From Muribaculaceae bacterium (GTDB lineage: Bacteria > Bacteroidota > Bacteroidia > Bacteroidales > Muribaculaceae), in the NCBI GenBank assembly GCA_029062005.1, contig JAIDQZ010000045.1, forward strand, positions 28,482 to 92,481: a DNA stretch of 64,000 nucleotides, given 5' to 3'. The first letter of the stretch is position 1, and every line of letters begins with the position of its first letter. The notes below the pieces were generated by a model that was not told where the DNA came from, ran no database searches, and saw nothing but the letters and a program-made list of their open reading frames with translations. A program made the translations under genes and the position numbers. Below are positions 52,598 through 60,505 of this stretch, one piece after another.

Positions 52598-54301
52598 ATG
52601 GCAGAAATTACAGAAGAAATCAAAGAGAATGAAAGCGGACTCAACTTTGTGGAGCAGTACATAAAGGAGGATCTTGAAGCAGGAAAGAACGGCGGTCGTC
52701 TCAACACGCGCTTCCCGCCAGAGCCTAACGGTTATCTCCACATCGGTCACGCAAAGGCTATCATCATGGATTTCGGCGCCGCTGAAAAGTTTGGTGGCAC
52801 CTGCAACCTTCGTTTCGATGACACGAATCCTCAAAAAGAGGATACCGAATATGTCGAGGCTATCAAGCGCGATATCCATTGGCTCGGATTCGACTGGGGT
52901 GACCGGCTTTACTATGCATCCGACTATTTTCCGCAGCTGTGGGATCTTGCTGTAAGAATGATAAAGGAGGGAAAGGCTTACGTCGATGAGCAGTCAAGCG
53001 AAGAGATAGCCCGCCAGAAGGGGACTCCTACACAGCCCGGACAGAATTCCCCCTATAGAGACCGCCCGGTGGAAGAGAATCTCAGGCTTTTCGAGGCAAT
53101 GAACAGAGGTGAATTTGAAGAAGGATCGATGGTGCTCCGCGCCAAAATCGACATGTCGAGCGACAATATGCACTTCCGCGATCCTATCATGTACCGCATC
53201 ATCAAGACTCCGCACTGGCGCACCGGTGACACCTGGAAGGTGTATCCGATGTATGACTTCGCACATGGACAGAGTGATTATTTCGAAGGAGTCACTCATT
53301 CAATCTGTACGCTTGAATTTGTGCCTCACCGTCCCCTTTATGAATACTTTGTAAAGGAACTCGCCGACGAAACCTATTGCCCGCGACAGATTGAGTTCAA
53401 CCGTCTCAACCTTACTTATACAGTTATGAGTAAGCGAAAGCTTCTGCAGCTTGTGAAGGAAGGTCTCGTGCGCGGATGGGATGATCCTCGGATGCCGACT
53501 TTGTGCGGACTGCGTAGACGCGGTTATACTCCGTCTGCGATCAAGAATTTTGTTAACCGGATCGGATATACTAAATATGAGGCTCTCAACCACATCGAGC
53601 TTCTTGAGCATTCTGTTCGTGAGGACTTGAACGCCACAGCCACACGTGTATGCGCTGTACAGAATCCTGTCAAACTTATCCTTGACAATTATCCTGAAGA
53701 TAAGACCGAGGTGATGCTTCTCGACTCAAATCCGGAGGATCCGGCTGCAGGAAAGCATGAGATGCCGTTCAGCCGTGAACTCTGGATCGAACGTGAGGAT
53801 TTCATGGAGAATCCTCCAAAGAAATTCTTCCGTATGAGTCCGGGCAATGAAGTCCGTCTCAAAGGAGCATATATTGTAAAATGCACAGGAGTGGATAAGG
53901 ATGAAGATGGCAATATAACCGCAATACACGCAGATGTAGACTTTGACACACGCAACGGTCTTCCCGGTGCAGACAGGAAGGTAAAGGGAACACTCCATTG
54001 GGTGAATGTTCCTACTGCAGTAAAGGTCGAGGTCAGAGACTATGACCGGCTTTTCTCTGTAGAGAATCCCTCTGCTGAAGAAGGAGATTTCCGCGATCTT
54101 CTAAATCCGGATTCCCTTAAGATTCGCGAAAATGTAATGGTTGAGCCTTGGCTGGCTGAGAATGCAAAAGTTGGCGACCATTTCCAGTTCCAGCGTCTCG
54201 GATACTACACAGTAGATCCTGACAGCAAAGATGGTCATCTTGTATTCAACAAGACCATCGGACTACGCGACACTTGGGCGAAAGAACAGAAAAAAGGTTA
54301 A
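52598..54301 (+). CDS. glnS: Glutaminyl-tRNA synthetase
   Basis: This 567-residue class I synthetase charges tRNA-Gln directly. The HIGH motif is in FPPEPNGYLHIGHAKA and the KMSKS-like motif is VMSKRKL. The C-terminal beta-barrel anticodon domain begins near residue 340. I use the ATG at 52598 (MAEITEE), because upstream in-frame ATGs lie before or inside the promoter. Strong rho-independent termination follows at 54311. Confidence 0.96.
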   Translation: MAEITEEIKENESGLNFVEQYIKEDLEAGKNGGRLNTRFPPEPNGYLHIGHAKAIIMDFGAAEKFGGTCNLRFDDTNPQKEDTEYVEAIKRDIHWLGFDWGDRLYYASDYFPQLWDLAVRMIKEGKAYVDEQSSEEIARQKGTPTQPGQNSPYRDRPVEENLRLFEAMNRGEFEEGSMVLRAKIDMSSDNMHFRDPIMYRIIKTPHWRTGDTWKVYPMYDFAHGQSDYFEGVTHSICTLEFVPHRPLYEYFVKELADETYCPRQIEFNRLNLTYTVMSKRKLLQLVKEGLVRGWDDPRMPTLCGLRRRGYTPSAIKNFVNRIGYTKYEALNHIELLEHSVREDLNATATRVCAVQNPVKLILDNYPEDKTEVMLLDSNPEDPAAGKHEMPFSRELWIEREDFMENPPKKFFRMSPGNEVRLKGAYIVKCTGVDKDEDGNITAIHADVDFDTRNGLPGADRKVKGTLHWVNVPTAVKVEVRDYDRLFSVENPSAEEGDFRDLLNPDSLKIRENVMVEPWLAENAKVGDHFQFQRLGYYTVDPDSKDGHLVFNKTIGLRDTWAKEQKKG

Positions 54302-54310
54302 AAATAATTA

Positions 54311-54344
54311 AAATCGGAGGATTTAAAGGAATCCTCCGATTTTT
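54311..54344 (+). terminator. glnS terminator
   Basis: A 13-base perfect stem (AAATCGGAGGATT / AATCCTCCGATTT) with a 6-base loop runs into T residues. Confidence 0.93.
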
Positions 54345-54407
54345 CAAAAACAATTTAACTCGTTCTTACGTTACCTAATTTGCAACCGCAATTGCAACCA
54401 CCAATAA

Positions 54408-54807
54408 GGGGGTGACTGGCTTTGACAGCGTGTAGAAGCGGTAAGCAAGCATGCAGAGCCTTGATGCGTAAGCTCTATAATACCGACGTATCGAACTATA
54501 ATTGGCGAAAATAACAATTACGCTCTCGCTGCGTGATCTGAAGCACAGTAGGATCCCTTTATTCCGCTCAAAGTGAGGGGAACGAGACATCGCTCCATTG
54601 CCCTGTTCCGAGACGTTTGGACAAAGCGGTGCTGAGAAATTCGGAAATAGGAGAGAGGTAGCCTTGACCTCTTTCCGAAATTTAAAGGATAAGGATGTGG
54701 TTGGTGGTCGCGAGCCTGCCATATCTCGAAAACCAAGTCGATGACTAAGCATGTAGAAAACTTATTGATTCCGCGTTTGGACGAGGGTTCAAACCCCTCC
54801 ACCTCCA
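54408..54807 (+). ncRNA. ssrA: Transfer-messenger RNA (tmRNA)
   Basis: This 400-base RNA rescues stalled ribosomes. The 5' end GGGGGTGACTGGCTTTGACA and the 3' part GGTTCAAACCCCTCC with ACCTCCA are hallmarks. GGGGGTG (54408-54414) pairs with CACCTCC (54800-54806) as the acceptor stem, with discriminator A at 54807. CCA is not encoded (CTA follows). The tag frame runs from GGC at 54504 to TGA at 54534 and reads GENNNYALAA, one Asn longer than the GENNYALAA known from related Bacteroidales. Pseudoknot-rich sequence follows the tag. It lies between glnS and a terminator at 54868. Confidence 0.95.
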
Positions 54808-55139
54808 CTACCCATACTGAAAACCAATCATTTACAAAATGGTGGGGCAGAAAGTGGGGCATAAATAAAGAAAACGTCCTTTCTGGGGGCGTTTTCTTGT
54901 TTATATCAGGAGCGTTTTCCAACGACCCAGACCCATAATAAACAACTCCATTCTTTCGGATCTTTATCCGAGCTATGACATGATGGTATATTGTAGCCTT
55001 GAAGTTAAGTCAATTGATTATTACGACCTCACTCAACGTCCGCCACTGCTTGAACATTATGACCTATGAGAAGAGAAAACCATCTGATATACTGATTGAA
55101 GGGTTGTATAAGGAGAGTTGCGAATATGCGTAGCTCTCT
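54808..55139. other. Intergenic stretch downstream of tmRNA
   Basis: Besides the tmRNA terminator I see no supported gene. A short frame after the tmRNA (MVGQKVGHK, then stop) and a 28-codon frame near 54983-55069 look like debris. A wobble-containing hairpin at 55112-55137 (GAGAGTTGCG / CGTAGCTCTC) is followed by T-rich sequence on the plus strand but has no gene upstream. The 3' end of ssrA is a common integration target, so the region may be an old insertion scar. Confidence 0.35.
54868..54898 (+). terminator. tmRNA terminator
   Basis: AAGAAAACG (54868-54876) pairs with CGTTTTCTT (54890-54898) around a 13-base loop, about 60 bases after the mature tmRNA end. Confidence 0.75.
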
Positions 55140-55481
55140 TTACTTTTTTATATTACAACAGTCCGCACTTGTTTTTGCGCTGGAGGATTCTTTACAATCT
55201 CCTTCGAGTTTGACAGCCTTATATTTGATTTTTTCGAATGCCTTGATGATTTTGTCCTCATCTGTCTTGTCAGCATCATATTCAATAGTAACCACCTGAC
55301 CTTTGAGATCAGTGGAAATCTGATGAATGCCCTTTTCAAAGCGAATGTTCTTTTTGATCTTGTTTTCGCAGTTGCTACACGACATCTGAGGTTCGGTGGT
55401 GACACGTAGTGTCTTAAGATCTTTTGCCTCTACTAAGAAGGCTACCATGATCATTGGTATAAGAAAAATTAGTTTTTTCAT
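55140..55481 (-). CDS. Heavy-metal-associated (HMA) domain protein, exported
   Basis: This 113-residue protein has a signal peptide (KKLIFLIPMIMVAFLVEA) and an HMA ferredoxin-like domain with the metal site MSCSNC at about residues 33-38. The C-terminal tail has three more cysteines (GDCKESS..., ADCCN). It is probably a periplasmic copper or related metal carrier. It is the last gene of the TonB receptor / bioB unit, 62 bases after bioB. Confidence 0.88.
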   Translation of the reverse strand: MKKLIFLIPMIMVAFLVEAKDLKTLRVTTEPQMSCSNCENKIKKNIRFEKGIHQISTDLKGQVVTIEYDADKTDEDKIIKAFEKIKYKAVKLEGDCKESSSAKTSADCCNIKK

Positions 55482-55543
55482 CTACTGTATTTGTTTGAAG
55501 TGAAATTTATATTGATATATTTCTCATGTTATTGAACTTATAT

Positions 55544-56503
55544 TTATCTTTCGTAGTCGACACTTTTGAATAGTTTAAAATCATCTTCTACATTATTACC
55601 AACGGTGGTGAGCATATCACCGACCAATGCGCCATTCATCCCTCCCCGCAGTATTCGTGCAGTAGACTGTCTTGACAGACGGGCACGTCCTCCGGCGAAA
55701 TGAAGGGTACACTTGGGTGCAATGAAACGCATGAGAGCCACCGAGCGTTCTATTTCATCTTCGCTTATCTGTTCCACATCCTGCAACGGAGTCCCCTTGA
55801 TTGGTTGTAATATATTGATAGGAATTGAAGAGGCTCCTGCTTCACGTGCCATGGCAGCCAGTTCCAGTCTGTCACGCATGGTCTCTCCCATACCGATTAT
55901 TCCGCCGCAGCATATGGTGAAGCCCATCTCTTTTGCTGTCCTGATGGTTGCAAGTTTATCTTCGATGGTGTGGCTCGTACAAAGAGTGGCGAAATAAGAT
56001 GGTGAACTTTCAAGGTTGCAGTGATACTTACGTACGCCGGAATCCCATAGTTTTTGAAGTTGTTCACGCGACAACAGACCCATGGACGCGCATAGTTCAA
56101 CACCATCCTGCTCAGACATTTCCTTATAGATTCCACAGAAGTATTCAATATCTTTTGAAAAGACGTTACGGCCGCTGGTCACCATAGAGAAGCAAGATGC
56201 GCCTCTACTCTTGTTGATTGCAAAAGCTTTAAATGCTTTTTCTTTGGGGATGCGTTCATACTCATGAACACCGGTTTTATGGCAACCGGACTGGGCGCAC
56301 CACTTGCAGTTCTCACTGCAACGCCCGGAGCGGGCGTTGACAATCGAACAGGTGTGGATTTTATTTCCGCACCATTTCAACCGGATAGCATCAGCTGCCT
56401 CACATAGTTCAGCCGTGGAATACAGACTGTTGAGCTGTAGCGCCTCCTCAACTGTCGCAGGTAATCCATCGTTTAAGGCACGATTGGTTAGTTTCGAGAT
56501 CAT
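55544..56503 (-). CDS. bioB: Biotin synthase
   Basis: This 319-residue radical SAM enzyme inserts sulfur into dethiobiotin. The SAM cluster motif is CSENCKWC, preceded by SIVNARSGR. Further signatures are YHCNLESSPSYFATLCTSHT, CCGGIIGMGETMRDRLE, and the C-terminal FAGGRARLSRQS with the cluster-binding arginine. No other bio gene is in the window. It lies between a TonB receptor (gap 21 bases) and an HMA protein, which is an unusual place for bioB. Confidence 0.93.
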   Translation of the reverse strand: MISKLTNRALNDGLPATVEEALQLNSLYSTAELCEAADAIRLKWCGNKIHTCSIVNARSGRCSENCKWCAQSGCHKTGVHEYERIPKEKAFKAFAINKSRGASCFSMVTSGRNVFSKDIEYFCGIYKEMSEQDGVELCASMGLLSREQLQKLWDSGVRKYHCNLESSPSYFATLCTSHTIEDKLATIRTAKEMGFTICCGGIIGMGETMRDRLELAAMAREAGASSIPINILQPIKGTPLQDVEQISEDEIERSVALMRFIAPKCTLHFAGGRARLSRQSTARILRGGMNGALVGDMLTTVGNNVEDDFKLFKSVDYER

Positions 56504-56524
56504 CGTATAATAGTTATTGTTTAG

Positions 56525-58654
56525 TTAAAGTCGTCCGAAGTTAAAGCGGATTCCTACGTATGCCATTGAGCCGTGGATGGGTCCCCAGACATTAGTAGGA
56601 TCAAAATATTTACTCCAGGGATCGCTGCTCCATACTACAGGATTCTTCTGTTTAAAATTCGTCAGGTTTTCTCCACCCGCATATATTGAAAAATGACGGA
56701 ACCAGCGGGTCACCTGAAGATTAAGTTGCGGGAAAGCCTTGAAGCTCGGTCCCCAGCTGTAATTGCCGTCGGGGAGAATATAAGGGGCTGGCAACCTTCC
56801 ACCGCCGTTCATCTGAAAAGTAACATCAAATTGCCAGAGTTCCAGTGGAGTAGAGTAAGAAGCTGTGAGTAGAGCCTTATAACGGTTCGTAAGCGGTTTT
56901 TCGAGAAGCACACCTCCATAGGTTGATTTCACATCATTGAGTCTGTAGGCCCCCGTAAGGGAGAGTCCAAAAGGGGACACCCATGTAAGGTCAGTCTGAA
57001 AAGTATGGGAATATGACTTGCCATTAAGCTGCGAGATGGTTATGTAGCCCGGAGCACTGTCATAGTCTACGACAGCCTGCGATTTGAAATCAGTATAGAA
57101 ATACTCTGCATTCAGAAGAAATTTATGGCTGCCGAAATAGTGTGTATAATCTGCGCAGATCCCATAATTCCACGCCATTTCCTGTTTCAACTGTTCCACT
57201 ACCATAATACGCCCGGAGGCAAGCAGATTATTGTATTCAGCCCAAGGATGTACTGTCCGATACCCCTTTCCTATGGAAGCCCTTAGGTTGAGTCGTTCAG
57301 TCGGAGTGTACTTAACGTTAAACCTGGGTGTAGCGAACCATTTATACATGCTGCTATAATCGCCTCGCAGTCCCGCCATAAGAATCAGTTTGTCTCCGAA
57401 GGTGAAAGTATATTGGGCGTAAGCTCCGGCCACTACTTCTCGTTCCATGATGTTATCGGGACGAGTGTACGGATCATGATTGGTTTTCACCTGTTGCCCA
57501 AGAAAATCATAATTAAAATTTAGTCCTGCAGAAAGATTATGATATTCGCTAAAATCGGTTTCATACATCAATTGGGCGTATGCGCATTTCTCATTGACAT
57601 AATATCTCTTCCTGCCGAATGCAGCATCAAGCAGATGCATATTGACATTTCCGATAAATGCTATGTTTCCGTTCCTTGCAGGATCAATAATATATGCATG
57701 TTTCATATATCCCTCATAACGGCGTGTATTTAAATCTATTAAGAAGGGGTCTGAAATATTGGATCCGGAATGGTTGTGGGTAGAAATCTGCCCTGCATTG
57801 CTTTTCTCATTTATCAAAGACAGACCCCCATGAAAAATATATCGGTCATGACGCCATTGCCAACGGTTGTTGAGGTTGATCTGTCGAATATCCGGCATAT
57901 CGGCAAAACCGTCCTTATTGCCATCATGCAAACCGAATCGGTCTTCGAAGTGTCCAAGAATTTCTGTGGTCAGACCCTCCTTTATATGGATATTACCTTC
58001 AGCATTGATTTCGATTTTCATATCTGAATCAAAATATGCATTGGCTGTAAATCCTGGTTCATCCTGAGGCTTGAGATATTCTATGTTGATCTGCCCGGTG
58101 ATGGATTCATAACCGTTTTTTACAGTACAGCTTCCTTTTGACACTGAAATACTTTTCATCCAAGGTCCGGGAACATACCTGAATGAATAGGGAGATGCGG
58201 CACCACGGAATGCGGGCATAGACTCGGTCAGCATCTGCACGTATGTGCCGCTCAGCCCGAGAAGTTTAATCTGACGGGCTCCGGTGGCGGCATCTGAATA
58301 GCTGACGTCAACAGAGGGTGAAGTAGTAAAACTTTCTCCAAGATTACAGCAGGCAGCCCTAAAAAGTTCGGTCTGATTAATTAAGGTTTTATTCTCTACA
58401 CTAAATGATTTTACTATTCCACTTTTCTTGGGATTAACAACTATTTCTTCCAAATCATGTGACAACACAGTATCATTAAGTGACACCACGGTATACGATG
58501 ATTCCTGAACTCGTTGCACCTGCGGCTGCTTGATATGAGGCTTTTGAGATGAAATCGAAAACGCAAAGCAATACTCCACTCCATTTGTAACGACAAGAGC
58601 GGTTGCTATCGGTAGCATCCATCTGTATATTAATGCTTTTATATTGCAACTCAT
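56525..58654 (-). CDS. TonB-dependent outer membrane receptor
   Basis: This 709-residue receptor has a signal segment (WMLPIATALVVTNGVEYCFAF), a TonB-box-like DLEEIVVNP near residue 70, and a plug domain (CCNLGESFTTSPSVDVSYSDAATGARQIKLLGLSG, VSKGSCTVKNGYESITGQINIEY). The 22-strand barrel ends in the aromatic motif GIRFNFGRL. There is no SusD partner, so a small ligand (metal chelate, vitamin) is more likely than a glycan. This plug type is often found next to HMA proteins, which suggests metal uptake. Biotin or its precursor is an alternative because bioB follows directly. Confidence 0.94.
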   Translation of the reverse strand: MSCNIKALIYRWMLPIATALVVTNGVEYCFAFSISSQKPHIKQPQVQRVQESSYTVVSLNDTVLSHDLEEIVVNPKKSGIVKSFSVENKTLINQTELFRAACCNLGESFTTSPSVDVSYSDAATGARQIKLLGLSGTYVQMLTESMPAFRGAASPYSFRYVPGPWMKSISVSKGSCTVKNGYESITGQINIEYLKPQDEPGFTANAYFDSDMKIEINAEGNIHIKEGLTTEILGHFEDRFGLHDGNKDGFADMPDIRQINLNNRWQWRHDRYIFHGGLSLINEKSNAGQISTHNHSGSNISDPFLIDLNTRRYEGYMKHAYIIDPARNGNIAFIGNVNMHLLDAAFGRKRYYVNEKCAYAQLMYETDFSEYHNLSAGLNFNYDFLGQQVKTNHDPYTRPDNIMEREVVAGAYAQYTFTFGDKLILMAGLRGDYSSMYKWFATPRFNVKYTPTERLNLRASIGKGYRTVHPWAEYNNLLASGRIMVVEQLKQEMAWNYGICADYTHYFGSHKFLLNAEYFYTDFKSQAVVDYDSAPGYITISQLNGKSYSHTFQTDLTWVSPFGLSLTGAYRLNDVKSTYGGVLLEKPLTNRYKALLTASYSTPLELWQFDVTFQMNGGGRLPAPYILPDGNYSWGPSFKAFPQLNLQVTRWFRHFSIYAGGENLTNFKQKNPVVWSSDPWSKYFDPTNVWGPIHGSMAYVGIRFNFGRL

Positions 58655-58669
58655 TATGTTGGGGTTATA

Positions 58670-58731
58670 ATATAAAAAGGAGCAGCGACCCCATCATTGG
58701 CTTTCACCAAAGATGCCGGGTCGCTACTCCG
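58670..58731 (-). promoter_or_regulatory. Attenuator-like hairpin in the leader of the TonB receptor operon
   Basis: On the minus strand GGAGTAGCGACCC (58719-58731) pairs with GGGTCGCTGCTCC (58680-58692) through 13 pairs including one G-U. The 26-base loop is followed by TTTTTATATT. This is a complete intrinsic terminator between the promoter at 58776 and the receptor start at 58654. The loop or upstream leader would have to hold the antiterminator or sensor. I do not recognise a known riboswitch class. Confidence 0.65.
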
Positions 58732-58775
58732 AATATCTTTAAATGTTATTCAAAAATCGTATGTGATTATTTTTG

Positions 58776-58783
58776 CAAAATTA
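58776..58783 (-). promoter_or_regulatory. Promoter -7 element for the TonB receptor / bioB / HMA operon
   Basis: TAATTTTG on the minus strand, about 120 bases upstream of the receptor start. No clear -33 TTTG is visible at 19-20 bases. Confidence 0.55.
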
Positions 58784-58842
58784 ATAAAAATTTCCTATAT
58801 CATTTTAAAATTTACAATAATTAACATATCATTTCAAAACCC

Positions 58843-59043
58843 TCAGGCACTTAATTTCCCATTAAATTCTGTGCCGTTAATGAGGTGACGGTATGCTGAG
58901 CAAAAATAATTACTTTGAGAATTTTCTGATATTCCTTCTTTCGCTGCTATTGACCTTACCTCTTTAGTGGTAAGTTTCTTTTGATAGTATTTCTGTGCAA
59001 GAATATATGATATCTGGAGTTGAGCTTCTGTCATCATAAGCAA
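58843..59043 (-). pseudogene. Truncated gene resembling the N-terminal part of an HNH-type endonuclease
   Basis: A 66-codon frame reads MTEAQLQISYILAQKYYQKK, then LTTKEVRSIAAKEGIS and YRHLINGTEFNGKLSA, and then stops. The helical pattern resembles the N-terminal domain of some restriction-type HNH endonucleases of gut bacteria, which continue for 150 residues or more. The resemblance is weak. It begins exactly where the DUF1016 fragment loses its family resemblance, in another frame, so it looks like a deletion scar. Confidence 0.4.
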
Positions 59044-59269
59044 ATTTGCGGGTTAAATCTACGGATAACTGTTCGATTACTTGCGATCCCCAGCCAAGCT
59101 CTTTTTTCTTTCTGATGATGTCGCTACCTATGCTCCAATACAATGACAGTATGTCGGTATTCACATGGATAGCCGCATTGAGTTTTGCTTTCTCAATGAG
59201 ATTCTCAATTTTACTACGCCATTCAGCGTAACCGTCCGGAAGGTTATTTGTATCTATTTCAGCTTTCAA
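58964..59269 (-). pseudogene. Truncated DUF1016 (YhcG-type) nuclease gene, N-terminal domain only
   Basis: A 101-codon frame reads like the N-terminal domain of DUF1016 proteins: AEWRSKIENLIEKAKLNAAIHVNTDILSLYWSIGSDIIRKKKELGWGSQVIEQLSVDLTRKF. After RKFA the family match ends and the frame runs on through unrelated sequence. Full-length members are about 350 residues with a C-terminal PD-(D/E)XK domain, which is absent. It overlaps the other fragment in a different frame. The missing part points to a deletion. Confidence 0.65.
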
Positions 59270-59325
59270 AATACAAAATTAATAAAATTTTTGCCAATAA
59301 CGTCCTGAATCCCAAATATTATGAC

Positions 59326-59333
59326 TATATTTG
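59326..59333 (+). promoter_or_regulatory. Promoter -7 element for the detoxification operon
   Basis: TATATTTG matches TAnnTTTG. Transcription from here would give a leader of about 250 bases. No clear -33 is present. Confidence 0.5.
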
Positions 59334-59397
59334 CATTCGGATTGACTAACGTCAGTCCACGACATATTGAAAAATAAGAAGCGATATGCTCTCTTGT

Positions 59398-59515
59398 AAG
59401 TCGAGAACGTAGGAAATTCAAGACACTGCACAAGGATAGCATAGCGGTTCTCACGCTTACGGCGTGGGCTGCTGTACTACATTCGTGCATTTAGGTTTCC
59501 TACGACCTTCGACTT
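59398..59515 (+). ncRNA. Candidate structured leader RNA (or MITE-like inverted repeat)
   Basis: The outer arms AAGTCGA and CGTAGGAAA (59398-59416) pair with TTTCCTACG and TCGACTT (59496-59515), with a small internal loop between the two helices: 16 pairs. Inside, TGCAC and GTGCA form a further helix, and CTCACGC / GCGTGGG closes an inner hairpin near 59450-59468. The nested layout is typical of a structured RNA. A miniature inverted-repeat transposon is the alternative. Confidence 0.5.
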
Positions 59516-59557
59516 AGAACGTGGCATCAGTAGTCCGCGCTTCTGCATTTATAAACA

Positions 59558-59579
59558 AGCTCCATCGGATTGAGGAGCT
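59558..59579 (+). promoter_or_regulatory. Hairpin covering a Shine-Dalgarno-like site, with a short upstream ORF
   Basis: AGCTCC (59558-59563) pairs with GGAGCT (59574-59579), which contains the only good ribosome binding sequence. That site is well placed for an ATG at 59583, which opens a 7-codon frame ending inside the next gene, and poorly placed for the YCII gene start at 59594. Confidence 0.4.
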
Positions 59580-59593
59580 AAAATGATACAACT

Positions 59594-59890
59594 ATGTTTA
59601 TCGTAATTCTGAAATATAAGAAGTCGCTTGAGGAAGTTGATCGTTACCTTCAGGCGCATCGCGATTATCTTTCGGAGCATTATGCCGCAGGTGATTTCAT
59701 CATGTCTGGTCCTCAAACGCCTCGCGTAGGTGGCGTGATTGTAATGAAGGCGGAGAACCACTCGGTGGTAGATACTATCATCGCTCAGGACCCTTTTAAG
59801 GTAAATGCCATAGCCGACTATCAGATAGTGGAGTTCACTCCGACGATGTCTTGTGACCCACTACTTTCCAATATTCTAAATAAAGATTGA
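59594..59890 (+). CDS. YCII-related (YciI-like) protein
   Basis: This 98-residue single-domain protein has the typical start MFIVILKYKKSLEEVDRYLQAHRDYL with the conserved His, then FIMSGPQTPR and DPFKVNAIADYQIVEF. YCII proteins have a dimeric alpha/beta fold related to muconolactone isomerase with a His/Asp pair. Their substrates are mostly unknown. It heads a seven-gene run on the plus strand, with 1 base to the next gene. Confidence 0.88.
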   Translation: MFIVILKYKKSLEEVDRYLQAHRDYLSEHYAAGDFIMSGPQTPRVGGVIVMKAENHSVVDTIIAQDPFKVNAIADYQIVEFTPTMSCDPLLSNILNKD

Positions 59891-59891
59891 T

Positions 59892-60500
59892 ATGAGCAAC
59901 GAAATATTATATATACTGCTTCCTGACTTCGCTTCACATGAAATGGTTTACCTTATGGAGGCTATAAGCAGTGATGACACACAGTTGAAGGCAAATCCCA
60001 AATATGTCAATAAAATTGTGGCACCAACGATGGAGTCTGTAACGGCTATCGGTGGCTTCCGTGTGTTACCCGATTATTCTTTCGAGAATATGCCTGAGGA
60101 TTTTGCCGCGCTTGTGCTTATCGGTGGATATGGATGGCTGACTCCGGCAGCTGATAACGTTATACCTATAGTACGTAAAGCACTGGATAATGGTAGAATT
60201 GTTGGGGCAATATGCAATGGAGCATCCTTTATGGCAAAGCACGGATTCCTCAATGGTGAAAAGCACACAGGGAATGGCATTGAACAGCTAAGACTATGGG
60301 GCGCAGAGAACTATACCAATTCAGAAGGTTACATACATGAACAATCGGTGTCAGATGGCAACATTGTAACCGCCAATGGTTCAGGAGTGCTCGAATTTAC
60401 AAAAGAGTTGCTCTTGCTTCTTGAAAATGACACGCCGGAGCGCATTGAAATGTATTATCAGTTTAACAAGCAGGGATTCTGTGCATTGTTCCCAAAGTAA
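59892..60500 (+). CDS. DJ-1/PfpI family (type 1 glutamine amidotransferase-like) protein
   Basis: This 202-residue protein has the class I amidotransferase-like fold. The nucleophile elbow is VGAICNGASFMAKHGFL with Cys near residue 104, and LVLIGGYGWL carries the loop before it. The family covers protein or aldehyde deglycases, glyoxalase III and isonitrile hydratases. The exact substrate cannot be told. It is coupled closely (1 base and 5 bases) to its neighbours. Confidence 0.9.
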   Translation: MSNEILYILLPDFASHEMVYLMEAISSDDTQLKANPKYVNKIVAPTMESVTAIGGFRVLPDYSFENMPEDFAALVLIGGYGWLTPAADNVIPIVRKALDNGRIVGAICNGASFMAKHGFLNGEKHTGNGIEQLRLWGAENYTNSEGYIHEQSVSDGNIVTANGSGVLEFTKELLLLLENDTPERIEMYYQFNKQGFCALFPK

Positions 60501-60505
60501 TAATT

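Larger units (their letters stand above)
59270..59593. other. Intergenic region holding a long structured leader
   Basis: These 324 bases hold no gene. They contain a -7 element (59326), an imperfect 118-base inverted-repeat structure (59398-59515) and a hairpin over the ribosome binding region (59558-59579), all before the seven-gene operon that starts at 59594. Confidence 0.55.

Noticed and set aside
58676..58731. Cobalamin or TPP riboswitch in the TonB receptor leader
   Set aside because: The conserved boxes of these classes are absent and the leader is too short (about 115 bases); only a terminator-type hairpin is supported.
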